Assembly (NCBI RefSeq): GCF_900497805.2
Contig: NW_020954610.1
Coordinates: 35,680,835-35,744,834, forward strand
Length of the DNA: 64,000 nt
Direction of reading: 5' to 3'
From: Vombatus ursinus
Taxonomy: Eukaryota > Chordata > Mammalia > Diprotodontia > Vombatidae
In this document: piece after piece, positions 22,076 through 64,000 of the stretch
How positions within the stretch are numbered: position 1 is the first letter of the stretch
Layout of the letters: each line of letters opens with the position of its first letter
Translations under genes and position numbers: made by a program
Notes under the pieces: generated by a model
Seen by the model: the letters and a program-made list of their open reading frames with translations, nothing else
The model's database searches: none
Told to the model about the DNA's origin: nothing

Positions 22076-22984
22076 TTGATTTTTAAAGTCTTTTTTTAAA
22101 GTTCTTCAATGAATTCTTTTTGGGCAGGTGACCTTTTGACATTACTCTTTGGGGCAGAAGAGGATTTCTTTGCTTCAGTATCCTCCTCTGAAGATGAACC
22201 TGATCTTCTGTATTCCCGTAGTAACTCTCTATGGTTGGGATTCTTTCTCCTTTGCATGTGCATTATTTTGGTAATAATTTAGTTTTTATGATCACCTCTA
22301 GTCTTAGGGTATGGAGTGCCTCTTCAGATCTCCTTTCTGACCTTGAACTCAAACCAGGATCTCCAACCTCCTGTAAGTGCCCACAGCCAGCAGCGTCCCC
22401 ACCCCACTGCTTCTGCACTCACCAGGCATGTGCTAGTGTCTCCTCAGTCCCCACCTCATCTCTAACATAGCTGGGTCTGGCATTCCTTACCAGCAGAGGT
22501 TCCCTAGATCTTCCTCAGGTCAGATGCCCAACTTCCCTCACTGCCTGGGGTAAAAGTTCCTGTGACTGGGGCAGAGGCAGCCTCCCAAACCAGCTAACCC
22601 CAGGGCTTGCCACTTGTTGTTTAAGCAGTCCCTAGCCTGGAGGTGTTTACTCTTCACAGGGAGGAAATCTCATCCTGGGATTTTTCTTCAGATCTTCTCC
22701 AACTGTCCCTTGAGGATTCCTGTTTTCTGCTCTACTCTTATTTGTTTTCACTTGTCTATATTTGCCCAGAGGAGCTATTTCATCTCTTTTGCGAAGGGAA
22801 ATCTTGAGAGCTTGAAATTTTCTGACCTACTCCACCATCTTCCCAGAATCCTCTCCACAATCTTCTCATTTAATGGATGAAAAAGTCAATACCCAGAGAG
22901 GCTGTGACTTGCAAATGTAGTACCATCAAAGGCTAGATTTAAATCCAGGTGCTCTGAACCCAGAGCCAGTGATCTTTTCAATTC

Positions 22985-23185
22985 CAATAGAATTATAGAA
23001 GTTTAAAATCGAAAGTTCCTGAGAGAACATTCAAATACCTTTATTTTGCAAATGAGGAAACTGAAGACCAGAGAGTTAAAGTGACTTCCCAAAGTTACAT
23101 AACTAGTTAATGGAAGCCCCAAGGATTAGATTGTAAATATCTTGGCTTTTGGTCCAAAGCCTTTCCATTACACCAGATGAGCTCC
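22985..23185 (-). repeat. MIR-type SINE
   Basis: tttgcaaatgaggaaactgaagac, gtgacttcccaaagttacata and a head ending ctttccattacacc. Confidence 0.7.
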
Positions 23186-23189
23186 TTTG

Positions 23190-23680
23190 GTTTCAAATAT
23201 ACTAATCTTTAAAAATTGAACACTTGCCTGATGACAAATACTGAAAACAATTTAATGATGTAAGAGTAGAATAAAGAACAGAGAGTATGCAGTATGGTTG
23301 TTCCTGGACTGTTTTCATTCCTCTCATTTTTTTTTCCTATAATGTCACAAACTATTTTGAAATTAGAACTAGGATACTAAAGTATAGCTCAAACCAAACA
23401 CAATTTTTATGGGATTCCAGGCATAGTTTGTTTTATTTCTTTTGTTTTCACCCAAGAAATAGATGATTGAGAGAGATTCTCTAGAAAGTTAGTTTCCCCA
23501 TGTTATTCAAATGTATTTGTGAAGCTTTCCCAGATATTTGAGATTAACTATCAAAATTCACCATTGTTGGAATTCCTTTCTGAGATTGTTCCTGGTAGAG
23601 TCTGTTCTCCTCATTTGACTTCCAAATTTTTTCACTGTGCAAAATATAGGAAGTGGAAATGATGAGGTGTAGATTCTTGG
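23190..23680. other. No gene or repeat recognised
   Basis: Unique-looking sequence between a MIR and the possible LTR. Nothing in either strand resembles a gene. Confidence 0.4.
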
Positions 23681-23682
23681 GA

Positions 23683-24276
23683 TGCTGGGACCCCAACATG
23701 ACATGCGGGTCCTGCCCGAATGAATTTGACCCAAATCTTTTTTCAGCTAGAAGCAAAGTTTTATTAGAGATGGGCCGTACAGGACAGACTCTTAAAGAAC
23801 ACACACAAGGATGAGTGGGCATGAGGAAATCTCAGTGTTTAAATGGGGGCCAGGGTGGATCTTACATACACTCAAGTAATTTTGGGCGACCAGAGAAGGG
23901 GTTAGGAAGAGGATCTAGGTGACTGGGGGAGGAGTTTAGGGAGAATGAGAGTGTCTGGATGGGGTCATGGGAATGGAATATGAAGAGGTAGGCTTTTATT
24001 AGAGTAACAAAGAACTGGAAGGGAGAGGTTGATAAAATCTAATGGGATCAAAGACTAGACTTCTTCATTAGGATTTCAAAGGGAGATAGGGAAAGTCAGA
24101 ATAAGAGATAAGGAAAGTCTAGTTGAGTGGAATATAGCCTCAGGCAACCATTTGAGACCAGAGTGAGGTCAAAGAAAGTTTAAGGCTTTTCTGGGGCCTG
24201 TAGACAAATGGGACCCAAATTCTTCTTGGGGAGAGGAGCAAAGGTCTCAGCTTGTGCCCATACCCCATCAGAAATG
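23683..24276 (-). mobile_element. Possible solitary retroviral LTR (fossil)
   Basis: On the minus strand the segment begins TGTCCTGGACATTTCTG and ends GGGGTCCCAGCA, the TG...CA form of an LTR. An AATAAAACTTTGCTTC polyadenylation region lies near the end, as in R regions of ERV1-like elements. Length near 590 bases fits. No internal virus genes lie beside it, so it looks like a solitary LTR of middling age. No flanking target duplicate was found, which limits confidence. Confidence 0.5.
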
Positions 24277-24528
24277 TCCAGGACAATACCTTTCAAATCC
24301 TTTGAATCAGAATCTTCTAGCAACAAGTCTACGCTGTAGGTAAAAAAATTAGCCACCATTGGAAACTATACCTTAAGCTCCCAGACACTTTTCTAGGTAG
24401 GTATATGGGAAAGAAGACTGGATTTGATGTTGAAAGACATGGGTTCATAACCTAGATCTGCTTCTTACTATCAATGTGACTTCAGGATTAATCATTTAAA
24501 ATTTCTAAGATTATTTCCTAATCTGAAG

Positions 24529-24715
24529 AGACAGAGACAGACAGAAACAGAGAGAGACAGAGACAGAGACACAGAAACAGAGAGACAGAGAGATAGAGAC
24601 AGAGAGATACAGAGAGAAGAGAGATAGAGAGACAGAGAGGAAGTGAAAAAGAAAGGAAAGGAAGACGGAAAGGAGGAGTGAAGGAAGGGAAAGAAAGAGG
24701 AAGAGGAAGAAAAAG
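24529..24715. repeat. Purine-rich (CAGAGA)n simple repeat
   Basis: Runs of gagacagagacagac and agagaga grading into ggaaagg on the plus strand. The reverse strand gives a long leucine/serine frame, an artefact of the repeat. Confidence 0.9.
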
Positions 24716-24779
24716 GAAACTAAACCAGATTATCTCTCTAATACTGCTTTCATGTCTAAATCTTTCGAACTCATAGGAG

Positions 24780-24960
24780 CATAAATGTAGCATTTGCAGA
24801 GACATTCAAGGTCATCTTGTCTAACCCCCCCCCCATTTTTACGGATGAGAAAACTGAAATCCAGAAAGGGAAAGTGATTTGCCCAAGGTTAGAACCAGAA
24901 TTCAAACCCAATTGGAATCAACTCCAAATCTAATTCTCTTTCTACTACATTTCCATTTAT
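24780..24960 (-). repeat. MIR-type SINE
   Basis: ttttacggatgagaaaactga, gtgatttgcccaaggtt, a worn tRNA-like head to ctctttctactacattt. Confidence 0.65.
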
Positions 24961-24984
24961 CAACCGGTTACTATTAAGTGCATA

Positions 24985-25445
24985 AAAAGTTTGTATTTCT
25001 AAGGATGCCTAACTTAAAATCATGAAGCAGCTCAGACAATGCTCAAATTCAGCTCATTATTTATATATTTTGTTCTGAGTTTACCCTTTCCAAAATAAGT
25101 AGCACTTGTATTCATATTGCATGTGTCTTCACCTATATTTATATGGCCTTTCACTCTCAAAGATCATAACACTTGACAGACATTTCGTCATTCTCACTCA
25201 TCATCCTTAGGAAATAGATCATGGGCAAGTGGCAGCATGCCTACTATGACCATGCCAACACAAAGCAGTTTGTCTGTCATCTCATACTGTGCACTGTACA
25301 AAAAGCAGAGGAAACCTGGAACTCCACTAATTTCCCATGCAGTGCAATAATGACCTACCGATCATTTGCATTCTTGGATAATCAGTTCTTTTATACTATG
25401 ATGACATTTTCATCTATATAGAATGAATTCTTTGTTCTAAAATGT
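24985..25445. other. No gene or repeat recognised (TMC1 downstream flank)
   Basis: A 460-base unique-looking stretch of balanced composition about 1 kb past the likely TMC1 poly(A) site. Contains several short open frames, none with recognisable protein character. Confidence 0.4.
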
Positions 25446-25464
25446 GGCAGTAAGTATAAAGAGC

Positions 25465-25965
25465 CCTTTAATTAGTTAATAATTATTTATTAAATGCCTA
25501 CTGTGTGCACAGTACTAAATTAGGTACCTTTGGGGAATATAAAAGTTAGAAGACATGATCCCTGCTTTTGGGGAGCTTACATCTACTTCAGAAAAGTGAA
25601 GCATGCACAGAGGAGATTGTTTGAGATACAAAAAAACATGTCAACAACTGCAAATAATATACTACAAATTGAAGACATATATTGTTGAGGGATGAAGAAT
25701 AAGGGAGTGGATGAAAGTGAACTGGGGTTACTCTGGGAAGGTTTCCTGGAGGAGATAACTTTTAAATTGGATATTAAAGGAGGTTGTAAATCCATGACTT
25801 GGCAGGAATAATCAGGAAGAGCATATGCAAGCACGAAGGGGCAGGAATCAGTAAGTTATTTACAAGGGGGTGGCCAGCAAGTTGGCTTGGCTGGAGCAGA
25901 GTTTCCATCTTGGAGAGTACAGGAAGATGAGAATGCAGAAGCATGGGCAGACCAGTCGACAAGGG
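25465..25965 (-). mobile_element. L2 LINE, 3' end
   Basis: attaaatgcctactgtgtgc, ccctgcttttggggagctta, gggaaggtttcctggaggag, and then gcaagcacgaaggggcagga in the reverse order of an L2 3' end. Confidence 0.8.
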
Positions 25966-26374
25966 GCCTTAAGAATCAATTATTCAAAGTAAATTACTTT
26001 TGTAAATAAATTATAATGCTGAAGTACACCTATAAACTAAGCCCTGTGCCTCCAAAAAGTGTGTTCTCATTCATTACAAAACATATTTATGCCTACCTGT
26101 TGAAAAATATATTAACTCAATAGATATTTTCATTGCTTCCTGCTAGCATTCAAATGAATAGCCTGTAGTATCAGTTATACTTTGGGTAACATGAATGAGC
26201 CTTTTTTATTTTTCCTTCAAAAAGAAAAAAAGCTGCTTCTCTAAGCTCTGAGGTTCTCCTCTAGATGAGAGACATTCAAACATTCATCTGCGCAATACTA
26301 CTGACCGGTCTCTTTTTCACTTAAAAACTGTTGCTAAACTGACTCCTATTTTGAAATCAAAATCAGAAGCCTGA
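25966..26374. other. No gene or repeat recognised (just past TMC1 3'UTR)
   Basis: AT-rich; contains the alternative AATAAA at 26205-26210 on the minus strand, so part may be a longer TMC1 3'UTR. Confidence 0.4.
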
Positions 26375-26931
26375 CTATAGAGCACTTAATTTTTTTTTTA
26401 TTTGAACTGGTAAGCTAGTGAATGAATCAGCCATTAACTGTTTAGTTAATAATATGTGACACTCATCCTGGTTGGGGGGGAGTGAGAAAGGTGACACATC
26501 CCTGCTCAGACTCCAACTGCACAAATTTCTGAGGGCAATTTTTTTTTTTTTTGAGAAAGAATGTAAAAGAAGGGCATTCAATATGGTTGCATCTTTAACA
26601 TAACTCTTAGGCAAACCACTGAGTCAATGTGTGGGAATTTCTTGCTCATCCCTTCTCAGGCTCTCATGTTCAGTAGAACTGATCAGGGAAGTCTTACAGA
26701 GAAGAAATTAGGGCTCTCATAATTAATCACTGGTACAGAGAAAAGAATCAACTGGAGATCTTTCTCTATATCAGAAAGATAGTTGGAAATGTGCTTGACA
26801 TTAAAGGACAATGGAAATAAGGGAAAAGATTTGAAATAACAACATGGAAGTTCTTTGGACATCCAGACAACTTATCATTGTTCCTTTCCAAGGCCAGGAG
26901 TATTCCTGAGTTCCAGAGCTGTCTGTTAAGG
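26375..26931 (-). other. TMC1: Probable TMC1 3' untranslated region
   Basis: About 550 bases after the TMC1 stop with no recognisable repeat, ending near the first good polyadenylation signal. It contains homopolymer tracts (T run near 26539-26552, G run near 26474-26480). The end point is inferred from the signal, not seen in a transcript. Confidence 0.6.
26397..26402 (-). terminator. Candidate polyadenylation signal AATAAA of TMC1
   Basis: Plus-strand tttatt, AATAAA on the gene strand, 530 bases after the stop codon. It lies next to an A-rich run, which weakens it a little. A second AATAAA at 26205-26210 (minus strand) would give a 3'UTR of about 720 bases. Confidence 0.5.
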
Positions 26932-61885
<34,954 letters not shown>

Positions 61886-62113
61886 AATATCTGACAATGG
61901 TCAAGTCTTTTGAACTCCACAAATTTACAATAAATTATTAAATTTAAAAAATATTTTATATTTTTTGAATTATGCAAGTAAAAAAACCATTAAAGGGCTA
62001 AAGAAAGTAGATTTCCAGGTGGGTACCGAGTACATTTTTTTTTTAAAAGGAGGTGGTAGGTCAAATAAGTTTGGGAACCTCTGGTCTAACCTGCACTCTT
62101 TGTACTTTTATAG

Positions 62114-62352
62114 CAGACGTTCTTAACCTCTTCTTTGTGTCCTAGATCCCTCTTTGGCAGTCTGGTAAAGCCTATAGACCCTTTCTTATAACAATGGTCT
62201 TAAATGCATAACATAAAATACATAGGACTATGAAGGAATCCAGAAGTGAGTCAAAATAAGGATGCATTTAATTCCCAACCAAGTTCATGGATCCCCTAAA
62301 ATCTACCCCCAGAAACCATGGAGTTCCATGGACCCCACAATAAGAACTCTTG
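62114..62352. mobile_element. hAT-type MITE, family B, with 8-base TSD
   Basis: Ends cagacgttcttaac and aataagaactcttg are inverted repeats. Flanks ttttatag (62106-62113) and ttttagag (62353-62360) form an 8-base duplication with one mismatch. Opposite orientation to the copy at 16432. No coding capacity. Confidence 0.8.
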
Positions 62353-62584
62353 TTTTAGAGGAAAGAAGAGCAGCTTGGCCAGCATAATTTTCTCAGACAG
62401 CTTGTCCATGGACCTTTAAGCACTCCATTCAGTGATTGTGGCTAGAAGATGCTATTTCCCCATCCCTGGTCACAGAGAAACAAATCACAATATGTGAAGA
62501 TCCTCTCTTGCCTATCATTTTCATATGAGTAGAATATGACGACAATAAGTAATAGGGGCAATTTTGATCAATGCAACTACCAGT

Positions 62585-63600
62585 CAGTCAGTTAATAAGC
62601 ATTTCATAAGTATTTGCCATGAGCCAGACATTGTACTCAGTTCTGGGGATTCAAAGAAAAGCAAATACATGGTCCCAGCCCTTAAGTAGCTCACATTCTA
62701 ATGGAGGAGACAACGTACAAATAACTATGTGCATTTAAAGTATATACTGAGGATTAAAGGTAATTTGAGAAATGGGAGGAAAGTAGTCAAGGAAAGGCTG
62801 GAGCCAACTCAAACAGCTTGTTACAATCCATTATTAAATTTTCAATGTAAGCATTTCTACCTTAGAATTTGGCAAATGTTGTAAATTAAGGCTTGATTTA
62901 TTGGAGTTGTTATGGTTTAGACTTAGAAAGAGATGGAGAAAATGTTAATAATGCAGATCATACTTAAAAGTATATCATGGGGGCAGCTAGATGCTGCAGT
63001 GGATAGAGCTCCAGCCTTGGAGGCAGGAGGACCTGAGTTCAAATTTGGCCTCAGACACTTGACACTTCCTAGCTATGTGACCCTGGGCAAGTCACTTAAC
63101 CTTGATTGCCTCGCCAAAAAGAAAAAAAACTTAAAAATAAAAATAAATAAAAGTATGTCGTGCATACATGGTGGGGGGCAGTTGTTAAACATTTACTAGC
63201 ATATCATTGGAGGAGGCTTCCCAAGAATGTGAAATTTGAGTTGAGTCTTGAAGGAAGCCAACAGAGAAGCAGAGGTGAAGAGGAAGAACAATGTAGGAAT
63301 TGGGGACAGCCAGTGCAAAGGTATAGAGTTGGGGATGAGGCTATGTGACCTAGTGTCCTTGTCCATAATTTGTGTGAAACACCAAGTAGGCTAGTGTCCC
63401 TGAAATGCAGAATGCATGGAGGAAAGGAAAGTGTGAGGAGGCTGAAAAGGAAGGAAAAGCCTAGTTTGTGAAGGGATTGAAATGCGGAAGAGAAAATTTT
63501 ATATTTGGTCCTAGAGAAGATAGAGGGCCACAAGTAGAAATCTTTTCCTGACACAAAAGATGAGCAATAAGTCAGAAGAAGTCACAGGGAAGTTTATCGA
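62585..63600 (-). mobile_element. L2 3' part split by a WSINE
   Basis: 62585-62800 (agcatttcataagtatttgcc, cttaagtagctcacattcta) and 63190-63600 (gaggcttcccaagaatgtg, ttgagtcttgaaggaagcc, gacagccagtgcaaaggta) are parts of one reverse L2; the SINE lies between. Confidence 0.75.
62980..63147 (+). mobile_element. WSINE1-type SINE
   Basis: gggcagctagatgctgcagtg, gacctgagttcaaatttggc, gtgaccctgggcaagtcact, attgcctcgccaaaaag and A-rich tail. Target duplication taaaagtatatcatg (62965-62979) and taaaagtatgtcgtg (63148-63162). Confidence 0.92.
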
Positions 63601-63804
63601 GGTGAGCAGTACTTGTTACTTTAGCTTCCAACGATGGCACGCCTTCTCTTCTCCCATCCAAGCCATTTCAGGGAGTCTGTCTGGCCTAGCCCAAAGTAAG
63701 GGTGCCCTAGCAAAGCATCTGAGCATCACAGATTTAGAGCTGAGAGGGACCTTGGAGGCCATCCTGTCTACCTCGCTTATCTTAAAGATTCTGCTCACCT
63801 CTTG

Positions 63805-64000
63805 TTGTTTGCCCTTTGTTCTCAAAGAGGATCATGATGTTAGAACAGTGATGTCATGATTGGCAAGTGAATTGAATTTAAGTGAGGAAGGGCTGTGTAA
63901 GGTCACCAGCCTCACTCTTTCCTTTGGAGCCATCTGGATCCAGTGGCAAGATATAGATCAAGATGACTGGAGATGACCCTGGATGCAGTAGGAGACCTGC
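63805..64000 (-). mobile_element. Marsupial SINE with CAA tail, runs off the window
   Basis: cttgttgtttgccctttgtt and ctcaaagaggatcatgatgt start, gcaagtgaattgaatttaag, cagtggcaagatatagatca. Reverse of the family at 12112-12304; cut by the window end. Confidence 0.75.

Larger units (their letters stand above)
20244..22857 (-). mobile_element. HAL1-like (half-L1) element: 5'UTR, ORF1, 3' end, no ORF2
   Basis: 2614 bases. The minus strand starts TGGAGAGGATTCTGGGAAGATGG, an L1-type 5'UTR head. ORF1 remnants cover about 22200-21290: a coiled-coil piece at 22075-21863 (KKKVNQLEKEIQNLKEENDS) then the RNA-binding part, which aligns with the L1 at 186-760. After ORF1 comes about 1 kb of non-coding AT-rich and pyrimidine-rich sequence ending in a broken A-tail, with no ORF2. 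Flanks caatcttctaattt (20230-20243) and caatcttctcattt (22858-22871) are a 14-base target duplication, so both ends are original and ORF2 was not lost to 5' truncation. Confidence 0.75.
20165..22980 (-). repeat. MIR-type SINE split by the HAL1-like element
   Basis: Left part 20165-20243 (aaatgtagacttagaaggaa, cagagaccctattgtgcaat), right part 22858-22980 (atggatgaaaaagtcaatac, cagagaggctgtgacttgca, ccagagccagtgatc). The two halves join to one element when the insert and one target duplicate are taken away. Confidence 0.65.

Noticed and set aside
24518-24805. Leucine/serine-rich minus-strand frame of 95 codons
   Set aside because: Translation of the GACAGA purine repeat; low complexity.

Overview
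This is vertebrate nuclear DNA, almost certainly from a marsupial. Two kinds of evidence agree. Seven short open segments on the minus strand read as the 3' part of TMC1, the hair-cell mechanotransduction channel gene. The repeats are those of metatherian genomes: tRNA-derived WSINE1-type and MAR1-type SINEs, THER1/MIR CORE-SINEs, many L2s, marsupial L1s, a half-L1 (HAL1-like) element, hAT MITEs and CR1/L3 remnants. American and Australian marsupials cannot be told apart from sequence alone. The window has three assembly gaps (11332-11431, 37363-37372, 54277-54286), all inside simple repeats.

TMC1 runs right to left. Coding exons lie at 61323-61451, 46399-46466, 41032-41271, 33919-34044, 29442-29520, 29283-29334 and 26932-26954. 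Together they are 717 bases: 238 residues and a TAA stop, with every junction keeping frame. They encode transmembrane segments 6-10 and the basic C-terminal tail. Upstream exons must lie beyond position 64000. The likely 3'UTR runs down to about 26375. No other host gene was recognised.

The left 26 kb lies downstream of TMC1 and is dense in repeats: a 5'-complete L1 with two 334-base monomers in its 5'UTR (1-2446), an old L1 broken up by later insertions including a 7SL RNA pseudogene (2460-5640), an L1 3' end (5911-6830), L2s, an old L1/HAL1 5' end (about 8350-9000), a HAL1-like element with target-site duplications (20244-22857) and a possible solitary LTR (about 23683-24276).

The TMC1 introns (26.9-61.3 kb) hold L2, MIR/THER1, MAR1 and WSINE copies, two old L1s (27.5-29.2 and 53.97-56.86 kb), hAT MITEs, and several stretches of 0.5-1.7 kb without a repeat I can name. 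Clear target-site duplications date many insertions relative to one another. I found no bacterial-type system, tRNA gene, CRISPR array or intact mobile-element gene.
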